A stretch of 32,318 bases of DNA, from IMG/VR virus record IMGVR_UViG_3300029319_000259, positions 1 to 32,318 of that record. The stretch is one strand, 5' to 3'. Origin of the DNA: a virus. The notes under the pieces are model-generated. The model had not been told where the DNA came from, made no database searches, and saw nothing but the letters and a program-made list of their open reading frames with translations. Within the stretch, counting starts at the first letter, position 1, and the number at the start of each line of letters is the position of its first letter. Of this stretch, positions 6,481 through 13,790 are shown in pieces. Both the position numbers and the translations under genes were made by a program.

Positions 6481-6883
6481 ATTTTCCAAGCTTTAATAGC
6501 TCCTCCTTGTTTGCTAAATGCTGTGCTTCTATGTCATCTTTGCTTTGACCTGTGTATGCAACAGCAAGATAATTATCAATAAGCGCTTGGTTTAGATCTA
6601 CGCCATCTGCGATAATGACGCCTAGAACTCTACCGAACTTCCCTTTCTTGTCTAGTTTTGTTTGTATTTTTAAATTATCAGCATGCAAGATAGCATCTGA
6701 TAGAAATTTACCAGCTAGTTTACCTCTAGCTTTTTCGTCTAAATCACGTGTTCGTGACTCTGGCGTGTCAATTCCGTATAACCTGACACGGGATGTATAA
6801 GAGATATCAAACCCTAAATCTATTATGGCATCGACAGTATCTCCGTCTACCACTCTGGTTACTTCGCATCTGTATTCGTACAT
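6461..6883 (-). CDS. Thermonuclease (SNase-fold nuclease)
   Basis: This is a 140-residue staphylococcal-nuclease homologue without a signal peptide. The opening V-V-D-G-D-T places the calcium-ligand aspartates at D13 and D15. The loop R-L-Y-G-I-D-T-P-E-S supplies R34, D39 and E42, and K-F-G-R-V-L-G supplies R85. These correspond to the catalytic Arg35, Asp40, Glu43 and Arg87 of the S. aureus enzyme, so it should be an active calcium-dependent nuclease. Marine podophages often carry such genes, and breakdown of host DNA is the usual suggestion. The start overlaps the stop of the small basic protein gene (TAATG). Confidence 0.9.
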   Translation of the reverse strand: MYEYRCEVTRVVDGDTVDAIIDLGFDISYTSRVRLYGIDTPESRTRDLDEKARGKLAGKFLSDAILHADNLKIQTKLDKKGKFGRVLGVIIADGVDLNQALIDNYLAVAYTGQSKDDIEAQHLANKEELLKLGKYEEVTG

Positions 6884-7077
6884 TACTTACCTACAGCTTT
6901 TTGAGCTTTTTTATGTGCAGCAGTAAATGTGCTACCTTTCATCATGAGGTTTTTCATGTATTTCATATGCTTTGCACTATGATGTTTAGAATGCCTTTTC
7001 ATACTTGCCTCTTGTCTTTTAGTAAGAGATTTCTTACGTGTCGGCTTCTTTCTTGTTGTTTTTCTTTTGTACGCCAT
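6883..7077 (-). CDS. Small basic His/Lys-rich phage protein
   Basis: This 64-residue protein is very basic. The first 20 residues are a Lys/Arg/Thr-rich tail. The body has R-H-S-K-H-H-S-A-K-H-M-K-Y-M (residues 28-41) and ends with A-H-K-K-A-Q-K-A-V-G-K. I recognise the pattern from other phages, where it is a conserved protein of unknown function. The composition suggests nucleic-acid binding or a virion-associated peptide, but nothing in the sequence settles this. Its stop overlaps the thermonuclease start. Confidence 0.6.
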   Translation of the reverse strand: MAYKRKTTRKKPTRKKSLTKRQEASMKRHSKHHSAKHMKYMKNLMMKGSTFTAAHKKAQKAVGK

Positions 7078-7085
7078 GCTTTATT

Positions 7086-7448
7086 CTATCCATAAGGGTT
7101 ACTAACGTCAATATCATCAGACGTTGACCACGTTACGCCATCTAAACTAGATAACATAGCATTTAATTCTAGTTCTCTGGTACTAAAATGGTCATTTAAC
7201 CAGCCTTGTACAACAGCGTCTGTTACATCTGCTATGTCTACAAATCCACTAGCTGATGTGTTTTTAGCAAAATAATTAAATGTTATGTTTTGATTTGTAA
7301 CTGTCAAAGTGTTACTTGAGTTTGCTGTTTCATATGCATTAATAGTGTATTCAACTTCTGATACTAATTGTTTACCACCTTGTGTAATTTGTTTTGATTT
7401 AATTACATTTGGGGTAAAAGTAGCTGTATATTTTTTAAGAACTGCCAT
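7086..7448 (-). CDS. Conserved tail-associated protein, function unknown
   Basis: This is a 120-residue protein with no signal or membrane segment. The N-terminal two thirds look beta-rich (alternating Thr/Val/Tyr, such as K-Y-T-A-T-F-T-P), followed by a helix with V-V-Q-G-W-L-N-D-H-F and L-E-L-N-A-M-L-S-S-L at about 80-103. It lies two bases after the J-like tip gene, which suggests a role in the tail tip or its assembly. I do not recognise a named family with confidence. Confidence 0.6.
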   Translation of the reverse strand: MAVLKKYTATFTPNVIKSKQITQGGKQLVSEVEYTINAYETANSSNTLTVTNQNITFNYFAKNTSASGFVDIADVTDAVVQGWLNDHFSTRELELNAMLSSLDGVTWSTSDDIDVSNPYG

Positions 7449-7450
7449 AA

Positions 7451-9367
7451 TTAACTTGCACTAAATTTAACAAACCTAACATCAGCTGACCCTATCTGCC
7501 TAAAGTTTGCATCTCCTTGCCCATATATATAACATTTTACTGTACCACTACCAGTATATCTAAATGCAATTGGTAAATTAGCAGTGTCAGCACTGCTTGT
7601 AAGCCTAGACTCAGTTATGCTTGTGTTTAAATGTTGTATGTCAGGAGTTCTATAAACTACACCAGAACTGCCATCTAATAATTCTGCCGTGTCACTGCCA
7701 CCTGATGTAACTGTAGTGTCGACCGTACCATCAGAAAATAACAAATGTATTGTTTTAACTTGACCATTACCTCCAACTAAACGCACATAACCTTGATAAA
7801 ACCCAGCTCCTGTCCCAACTGTAGTTATTTCTGCATATCTTTTAGAGTTATTGTTAAAGTTTCCAATACTGCTACCTGTAACAAGACCACCACTAGTAGG
7901 TAATACTAAGTCTGTAACATTTATTTTTGCTGCTGTAATAGTGTTAGCACCAATTCTGTCAGCAGATATTGTGCCTGCATTTATCTTGTCAGCACTCAAA
8001 TCATTTATTTTTGCATTAGTGATTTGTGCATCACCTATGAGCGCAGTTGTAATATTTGCCGTCGCAATCTTAGCCGTTGTGATTTGAGCGTCTCCAATCT
8101 TAGCAGTTGTAATTGCCGCGTCCGCTATCTTAGCACTTTGAATAGTTGCGTTAGCGATACGTGCATTTGTTATAGCTCCGTCTTGTATACGTGCGCTATC
8201 TATAAATACTGTACCCCCACTAACTATAAAAGGTGCTACATTAGCGTTAGTTCCGTTCCAAATTGCAAACTTATCTGCTTGAAATTGCACAAAAGATTGT
8301 GCTCCTGAGCCATCACTGGCGTTAGAACCTATGACCATACCAGCTACTGATTTACTATTGTTAGACTCTGTAGCTACTTGCAATACAAACATTGCATTAA
8401 GATCGCCTGTATGACTAGCTGTAGTAGTATTCAACGTATTAATTGAACTAGTGTTGCCATTAACAGTAGAGGTTAAACTAGTTACAGAAGACGCAGTAGA
8501 GTTTTGTGCGTTAGTCACTGTAACAATGTCCGATTGAGCAGTAGCCATAGCTGCAGTTAAAGTGCTACCTGTAAAACTAGTACTACCAAAAAGATTAACT
8601 AGTGTTGCATCACGCCCCGCCACCCAAGCATTATTAGAAGCATTTCGTGTATATATCTGACCATCATCGGTGTCATACCATATGTCATTTAGTTGTAAAG
8701 ATGACCCATCTGCTCTCGTGCTAGGTGTACCAGAAGATCTAATGACCGTGGCCGCAGCTGCTGTAGTAGTAATTAAATTATACCCGGGTAGGTCTGCTAA
8801 AGTTTCTGACAATTGCCCCATAACTTCAGCTATATTTTCTACTGTTGTAGCTTTTGTACCGTTTGTTCTATTAAATGGGCCCCTTACGTTACTGGTGCTT
8901 ACAAACCTAACCCAATAAAAATAAGTTTGATCGTAGCCTACAGGGTCAGTAATAATAAAAGAAGCAGTGGTTGTTATAAGAGTTGCAGTACCCACTTCAT
9001 CATCTCTAGACCTCCATACCTCTGTAAAAGCATGGTTACTATATTGAGCAGGGTTCCAATCGACTATTATTTCTGTAAAAGCACCAGAGGCTTCTAGGCC
9101 TGTAGGGGCAGGCGGAATAGTTAAATCGTTTTTTTGATCGTCGTTAGGTATGAAATCAATAAGCCCATTAGGGTCAAAGGGCCTTTCGCTTAAACGTTTT
9201 GCTAATCCACTTTCTACAAGTTCTCTAAGAGTTACGGCTCTATCTAAAGGGTCGCCACGTCTACCTAATCTAATTTCTTGAGCTTCCCTCATGGACTCAA
9301 GAGTATCTCTTAATTCTCTTTCTATTTTTGGTGGGATATTTTTTAAGGCAGGAACTTTAGTAGACAT
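7451..9367 (-). CDS. Lambda J-like tail tip / host-specificity protein
   Basis: This 638-residue protein is a partial relative of the C-terminal half of lambda J. Residues 1-75 are helical and charged. Residues about 82-175 form a fibronectin type III domain (I-P-P-A-P-T-G-L-E-A, W-N-P, Y-F-Y-W-V-R). Residues about 200-255 hold a small domain with D-I-W-Y-D-T-D-D-G-Q-I-Y. A Ser/Thr-rich helical stretch follows, then a DUF1983-like segment (V-Q-F-Q-A-D-K-F-A-I-W-N). After that come decapeptide repeats of the A-I-T-T-A-K-I-G-D-A type (about 390-470), and a beta-rich tip with a receptor-binding look. The protein should be at the distal end of the tail and contact the host surface. The start overlaps the nozzle stop (TAATG), with GAGG seven bases upstream. 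Finding it in a podovirus-like gene set is uncommon. Confidence 0.8.
   Translation of the reverse strand: MSTKVPALKNIPPKIERELRDTLESMREAQEIRLGRRGDPLDRAVTLRELVESGLAKRLSERPFDPNGLIDFIPNDDQKNDLTIPPAPTGLEASGAFTEIIVDWNPAQYSNHAFTEVWRSRDDEVGTATLITTTASFIITDPVGYDQTYFYWVRFVSTSNVRGPFNRTNGTKATTVENIAEVMGQLSETLADLPGYNLITTTAAAATVIRSSGTPSTRADGSSLQLNDIWYDTDDGQIYTRNASNNAWVAGRDATLVNLFGSTSFTGSTLTAAMATAQSDIVTVTNAQNSTASSVTSLTSTVNGNTSSINTLNTTTASHTGDLNAMFVLQVATESNNSKSVAGMVIGSNASDGSGAQSFVQFQADKFAIWNGTNANVAPFIVSGGTVFIDSARIQDGAITNARIANATIQSAKIADAAITTAKIGDAQITTAKIATANITTALIGDAQITNAKINDLSADKINAGTISADRIGANTITAAKINVTDLVLPTSGGLVTGSSIGNFNNNSKRYAEITTVGTGAGFYQGYVRLVGGNGQVKTIHLLFSDGTVDTTVTSGGSDTAELLDGSSGVVYRTPDIQHLNTSITESRLTSSADTANLPIAFRYTGSGTVKCYIYGQGDANFRQIGSADVRFVKFSAS
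7975..8195 (-). repeat. 30-base periodic repeat encoding decapeptides (A/Q-I-T-x-A-K-I-x-D-A)
   Basis: Inside the tip-protein gene there are six to seven imperfect 30-base units encoding decapeptides, seen as repeated ATCTTAGC...GTTGTAAT blocks in the plus strand. Such Ile-spaced repeats are typical of trimeric beta-helical stalks in phage fibres. Edges are approximate. Confidence 0.7.
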
Positions 9368-11358
9368 TAGATACCTCTTAATTCGTCTATAGATTCTCCT
9401 ACACAGATTTCATTAACGACAGTAGCCCCTTCTACTTCTACTGCAAACGTTTTATGAACGCTGGCCGGTAAACGTACAACAGGTTCTGCAATGGCCGTTG
9501 AACTAAAACTAGGCGTAGTGCCGGTTACAGTAAAAGTACTACCCGAAGAAGCTATACTTGCATTATATACAACACTACCATCTCCGTATACTTTTATCCT
9601 AACAGGATAAGTTTCTGCATCTACTTTTGCAAAACCCATACTTGTAGGTTTAGCCATAGCATATTCTTTTGATTTCCAATTGTAAGTTAAGTTAGTATTG
9701 CTACCTTGAAATTTTTTAATCGTGTTGCTTATAATTAAATATAACTGACTGTCGTCCGGATCTGTATGCCCACCACGTATTAAACCACTAGCATCTAAGT
9801 CTACAAAACTTGTACCATCAGATACTCTTGGGTCAAATATAAAACCACCATACCCGCTACCTGTAGAATAAAAACCTACATACCTTTCTTCCCACATAAA
9901 ACCTGTAATAGTAGCTGGGTAGTAAGTAGCTTGCCATTGACTGGGTGTTATTATTCCCTCTGTAAGGTTTTTTACAGTTGTACCTTCAGCTGCAATTAAC
10001 CCATCTGGGCTAGCATATATAACATAAGGGCCCATATCTACCATAGATCTTTTATTTAAGTTAGCTTGTGAACTTTCTATACGTATGGCAGTCATAGTGT
10101 CTGGGCCAGAACCTGTAACTAAATAAGGAACGCCTTTTGTAGTCACTAGTACACCATTTGATACTACTTTTATAGCTACTATTTCTTCTTCGATAGCTAT
10201 TCTATATGCAGCTGGCCAAGCGTGCGGTAAAAAAGGTTCGCTAAAACATATACGTTTGCCAGTAAAACCTGCAAATATGCCTCCTGGTAAAGCACACATA
10301 CCTTTCATAGGCCCATCTGGATATAAAGTTGTATCATCATCTGGTGGTGCAATCCAAGTAGTTGAGGGTATAACTTCAGCTAATTCGTTGTTATTTGAAG
10401 TATCTGCATAGGTAGCTGTAGCAAGCGTTACCTCTGCAACAAACTGAAATGCGGTAGTATTTGAACCGGTATTAGATCTATATATACGTTTTTTAGATAA
10501 GTTAGTATTTGATTTTGCACTACTAGTTTCTAAGTTACTTAAGTTTACAGTCTGATTATCGTCCGTTGTTACTACAGTAGAAGCAGGAGAGGGCGGCCCT
10601 TCTTCACCATAAGCAGTTACAAAGGTGTAAACATAAGATGTTTCAAAATCTACATTAGCATCAGACGGTCCGCCAAAAGCAGCACCATTTGTTACAGAGC
10701 TTGATGTACCACTGCCTGTAGCAGAACCACTGGTTTCTACAGTAAGAGTTGTAGTAGAGGGAGTAGATACTATTTTAAAATCGCCATTTATTTCATCGGC
10801 AGTAAGACCATTAGTATTACTAAAACCTGCAAGCGTAACAAACTGATTTGCGGCAGTATTATGAGCACTAGCTGTTGTTACAGTTATTACGCCTGAACCA
10901 CTTGTTGTAGTTATGGTTGCATTTATTTGTGTTGGAGAAGCCACCGCTACAGTTGGGGCGGCTGTTGGAGCTGGTACACCTAATCTATAAAAAGCATCTG
11001 GATATGGTGCACTACCTAAAATGATGTCACTTCTACCCATTCTAGGAAAAGATTGACCAGACCAGTAGATCGTGTCATTAGTGTCCCCGGCAATCGGTCC
11101 ACGTACGACGTCTACATCTTCGTCAAATTGTAACCAACGTTCTGGACTATCTGTATATTTAAATATGGTTTGTTTAGTTGTATTTGCAAGAGTAGAAACT
11201 CCATTAGAAGGGTCAGTAGTAGAATTATCTTTTATAGGAACTAAACGTCCGCTTTCTAAATTTACATCGGTTGCAGTTTGCGCAAGGCTATCTGCTAAAA
11301 GTCTAGGAGATATTCTAGGGGCTTTGCCTCCGAATGTATTAAGTTTAAAATATGCCAT
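9367..11358 (-). CDS. Tail nozzle-like beta-propeller protein
   Basis: This 663-residue protein opens with F-G-G-K-A-P-R-I-S-P-R-L-L, then A-Q-T-A-T-D-V-N-L-E-S-G-R-L, an N terminus typical of podophage tail nozzle proteins (compare T7 gp12 and P22 gp10). The C-terminal two thirds carry blades with Y-W-S-G, F-A-G-F-T-G-K-R-I-C-F-S-E, L-V-T-T-K-G-V-P-Y-L-V and V-I-Y-A-S-P-D-G-L-I-A. Between about residues 145 and 240 lies a Thr/Ser-rich beta insertion that may be an extra surface domain. The nozzle closes the short tail and opens on host contact. In T7 this gene sits beside the adaptor gene. Here it is nearly 20 kb downstream of the adaptor, after the fibres and lysozyme. Confidence 0.78.
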   Translation of the reverse strand: MAYFKLNTFGGKAPRISPRLLADSLAQTATDVNLESGRLVPIKDNSTTDPSNGVSTLANTTKQTIFKYTDSPERWLQFDEDVDVVRGPIAGDTNDTIYWSGQSFPRMGRSDIILGSAPYPDAFYRLGVPAPTAAPTVAVASPTQINATITTTSGSGVITVTTASAHNTAANQFVTLAGFSNTNGLTADEINGDFKIVSTPSTTTLTVETSGSATGSGTSSSVTNGAAFGGPSDANVDFETSYVYTFVTAYGEEGPPSPASTVVTTDDNQTVNLSNLETSSAKSNTNLSKKRIYRSNTGSNTTAFQFVAEVTLATATYADTSNNNELAEVIPSTTWIAPPDDDTTLYPDGPMKGMCALPGGIFAGFTGKRICFSEPFLPHAWPAAYRIAIEEEIVAIKVVSNGVLVTTKGVPYLVTGSGPDTMTAIRIESSQANLNKRSMVDMGPYVIYASPDGLIAAEGTTVKNLTEGIITPSQWQATYYPATITGFMWEERYVGFYSTGSGYGGFIFDPRVSDGTSFVDLDASGLIRGGHTDPDDSQLYLIISNTIKKFQGSNTNLTYNWKSKEYAMAKPTSMGFAKVDAETYPVRIKVYGDGSVVYNASIASSGSTFTVTGTTPSFSSTAIAEPVVRLPASVHKTFAVEVEGATVVNEICVGESIDELRGI

Positions 11359-11362
11359 ATTT

Positions 11363-11818
11363 TCATTTTCCAGTGTTAAGAACTGATTTTTGTAGTTCTA
11401 CGCTCCTTCTGCCTACTTGTTTGTACCACCTACTATTTTCCATTTCAGCAGCCATTTTGTCCCAATCATGGGCCCTGCAAGCTCCTAACATATTTTTAAA
11501 CTTAGAAAGCCTCGTGCCGCCTAAATTAAAACACATGTTTACCAACACGTGTTGTATGTTTTCAGGTAAGTTATAAAATGCTTCTTCAGTACCAAATATG
11601 TGCACCGCTTCTGCTAAATGCTTGTTAAAGTCATCTTCATAGTACATATCAACAACATCTTGTGATACTTTTGTGCCAACTTTCCATTTGTATTCTGGAT
11701 CTTCTGGCTTACAAAGATGTCCTATGCCAAGCGTTTTAAACCCTAAACTATCTTCGTATATCTCTAAAACTTCACCCTCGTGTCGTTTTATCTCAGCCTT
11801 ACACTTTTCAATATCCAT
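11363..11818 (-). CDS. T4-type lysozyme (GH24 endolysin)
   Basis: This is a 151-residue muramidase that cuts the glycan strands of peptidoglycan. The catalytic triad of the family is visible: E14 in K-R-H-E-G, D23 in Y-E-D-S-L-G, and T29 in K-T-L-G-I-G-H. Further matches are V-L-V-N-M-C-F-N-L-G-G and S-R-W-Y-K-Q-V-G-R-R. There is no signal peptide or anchor, so it should depend on a holin for release. The holin candidates lie at 12.1 kb on one side and at 5.7-6.5 kb on the other. The gene sits among tail genes, so a role as a virion-borne lysozyme cannot be excluded, but lysis is more likely. Confidence 0.93.
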   Translation of the reverse strand: MDIEKCKAEIKRHEGEVLEIYEDSLGFKTLGIGHLCKPEDPEYKWKVGTKVSQDVVDMYYEDDFNKHLAEAVHIFGTEEAFYNLPENIQHVLVNMCFNLGGTRLSKFKNMLGACRAHDWDKMAAEMENSRWYKQVGRRSVELQKSVLNTGK

Positions 11819-11819
11819 T

Positions 11820-12053
11820 TTATTCTTTTTCTATTTTAACGTTAGGTTTTATTTTATCTTCTTTTAAAATAGCGTTTAATTCAGCAGTTATACCTGCATT
11901 TGCAGCTTGCGCTAGTTTAACACTCATTGCTAATTCATTAAGGTTTTGTTGCCCCTTAAATAACACATTAAAAGCTTCTACTGCTCTAGGCGTTAAGTCT
12001 GCTATATCATACTCTTCGCCATTATAATTAATGGTTTTTATTTCATTTTCCAT
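11820..12053 (-). CDS. Small DUF6447-like phage protein
   Basis: This is a 77-residue acidic/helical protein beginning with T-I-N-Y-N-G-E-E-Y-D-I-A-D-L-T, followed by a long helix. The opening pattern is recurrent in phage genomes (DUF6447-like) and has no known function. AAGGAG lies seven bases before the ATG, one of the better ribosome-binding sites in the window. It is followed after one base by the lysozyme and preceded by the 58-residue membrane protein, so a link to lysis is possible but unproven. Confidence 0.6.
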   Translation of the reverse strand: MENEIKTINYNGEEYDIADLTPRAVEAFNVLFKGQQNLNELAMSVKLAQAANAGITAELNAILKEDKIKPNVKIEKE

Positions 12054-12093
12054 TTAATACTCCTTATTAAGTTATGGTTTGTTTAGTATATCC

Positions 12094-12270
12094 TTAAGAA
12101 AAAAGCCTGTCCACGCCGCTCATACCTATGATAAGTATGTAAAGACCCATAATATACTTAGTATACTTTGAATCCATAGCGTCAAACTTGACATCACCTT
12201 TGTCTAATCTTTTTTCTATATTAGCTACTTTTGTTTGTACTTTTACTAATGTTTCTTTGGTTGTTGTCAT
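12094..12270 (-). CDS. Small coiled-coil/one-TM protein, XhlA-like holin accessory
   Basis: This 58-residue frame starts at ATG 12270 and stops with TAA at 12094. Residues 4-30 form a charged helix with coiled-coil spacing (V-Q-T-K-V-A-N-I-E-K-R-L-D). Residues 36-52 form one membrane helix (Y-T-K-Y-I-M-G-L-Y-I-L-I-I-G-M). Helix-then-anchor is the layout of XhlA-type haemolysin/holin accessory proteins, which work next to endolysins. It begins one base after the stop of the fibre gene, with GAGAAG upstream of the ATG, and fills what would otherwise be a 218-base gap. Placement two genes before the lysozyme supports a lysis role. The family match is by layout only. Confidence 0.65.
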   Translation of the reverse strand: MTTTKETLVKVQTKVANIEKRLDKGDVKFDAMDSKYTKYIMGLYILIIGMSGVDRLFS

Positions 12271-12271
12271 A

Positions 12272-13789
12272 TTACTTCTCTAAAGCCTCTATTCTTGATT
12301 TTAAATCTTCTATAATTGTTTGTTGTTCTTGTATAGCTTTAACTAAATAAGGTGTTAATTTTCCGTAATCAACGCCCCAAACTTCTTCACTAATATCATC
12401 TCCACCTTTTTGAACCACGCTAGGAATTACAGCGTGTAATTCTTGAGCAATCATACCAACTTCGTGATATCCATTTACTTTCCAATCAAATTCTCTTACT
12501 TTTATATTTTTTATTGTATCTAATTGAGAGGAAGCATCGACAATATTTTCTTTTAATCTTTCATCAGAAGATACACCGTAACTAACTTGAGTTCCATTTG
12601 CACAGGTCACTTGACCCATTATGCTATTACCATCTCTATAACGTGTAAAAACACCACCTGTAGCATCATCATCTTCAGTAAACCAAAGAACTTGAATTAC
12701 ATTTCCTGAACCAACAGAAACATCAGTATCACCAAAAAATACAATGCCACCGTGCCCTGATGCTTCACCACCAGCGGCAACTTGTAATTTACCATAAGTA
12801 AGCGAACTGGAAGTTTTGTTTATTAATAATCTTCCTGCAGAATCAATTATCATTTTTTGAGCCGCATTCGTCTGAATTCTTATACCACCAGAACCAACAC
12901 CCGTACCGTTATTGATAATCAAGTCGCCAACACTTCCATTAGCCTCAGCGTAAATCTTTGAACTCATTGCACTAGAATCACCAGGACTTAACCAAAGACC
13001 ACCACCAGCAGAACCATTTACAACAAGTGTACCTATATTAGTGCCTAGAGACCTGTCTGTTGTGCTTCCAACACCTACGCAACCTGAAGCATGAATACGC
13101 ATCCTTTCTGCACCACCAGCTCTAAAGTATTGAAAGTCTGAACTATTATCATAAAGGACACCACCTTGGTCATCAGCAGAAGTATCTCCAAAAACAAAAC
13201 CTGCTATGTTGCTTGTACCAGAAACAATTGAACCTATGGCGTTATCACCTGAAACTTCTACATCTAAAATTCTTGAAGGACTAGTCGTACCAATTCCAAC
13301 TTTACCTGAAGAATCAATACGCATTTTTTCTGAATCATTGACATAAAAAGCGTGATCAGCACTTGATGGTACATGATATTCTAGTAAGCCACTTGATACA
13401 CCAAAACCATAAACATTTGATGAAGTATCCTCAAAAACTTTTAATTTAGTTTTAGCATTACTTCCTGCTGAATTTGCAAAGGTACTACCTAAATTTAATT
13501 CAATAGGTGTAGCTGTTGAAGAACCTGCTGCTACAGTACCAACAATTAAGTTTGTACCATCAAAAGTAAATGTTGATTCTCCTTCTAAAGTATTTGAAGT
13601 ACCACTACCAGTTATGACTCTATTATCAGCATTGTTATTAATAGTTGTTCCTGAAACTGTTGCAAAAGACAATGTACCTGATCCATCTGTCTTTAAAAAT
13701 TGACCTGCTGATCCATCTGACACGTTAAGCTGAGTTATACCTACAGCGTTGTCTGCTATTACGTTAGTTGTGATTTTAGTATTTGCCAT
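12272..13789 (-). CDS. Tail fibre with S74 self-cleaving chaperone (third in series)
   Basis: This is a 505-residue fibre. The N terminus (N-T-K-I-T-T-N-V-I-A-D-N-A-V) is a phage-fibre attachment motif, followed by Gly/Ser/Thr-rich beta segments including M-R-I-D-S-S-G-K-V-G-I-G-T-T-S-P. The last 98 residues are an intramolecular chaperone of the peptidase S74 family: S408-D-E-R-L-K413, then F-D-W-K and G-M-I-A-Q-E-L, and a C-terminal trimeric coiled coil. In this family the chaperone folds the trimer and is cut off just before the catalytic Ser with help of the Lys, leaving a mature fibre of about 407 residues. AGGG precedes the ATG. The chaperone is a close relative of that in the upstream gene. 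Confidence 0.88.
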   Translation of the reverse strand: MANTKITTNVIADNAVGITQLNVSDGSAGQFLKTDGSGTLSFATVSGTTINNNADNRVITGSGTSNTLEGESTFTFDGTNLIVGTVAAGSSTATPIELNLGSTFANSAGSNAKTKLKVFEDTSSNVYGFGVSSGLLEYHVPSSADHAFYVNDSEKMRIDSSGKVGIGTTSPSRILDVEVSGDNAIGSIVSGTSNIAGFVFGDTSADDQGGVLYDNSSDFQYFRAGGAERMRIHASGCVGVGSTTDRSLGTNIGTLVVNGSAGGGLWLSPGDSSAMSSKIYAEANGSVGDLIINNGTGVGSGGIRIQTNAAQKMIIDSAGRLLINKTSSSLTYGKLQVAAGGEASGHGGIVFFGDTDVSVGSGNVIQVLWFTEDDDATGGVFTRYRDGNSIMGQVTCANGTQVSYGVSSDERLKENIVDASSQLDTIKNIKVREFDWKVNGYHEVGMIAQELHAVIPSVVQKGGDDISEEVWGVDYGKLTPYLVKAIQEQQTIIEDLKSRIEALEK

Positions 13790-13790
13790 A

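Noticed and set aside
7975-8195. Possible CRISPR-like array of 30-base repeats
   Set aside because: There are no unique spacers; the units are degenerate and keep a coding frame with a decapeptide pattern in the tip protein.
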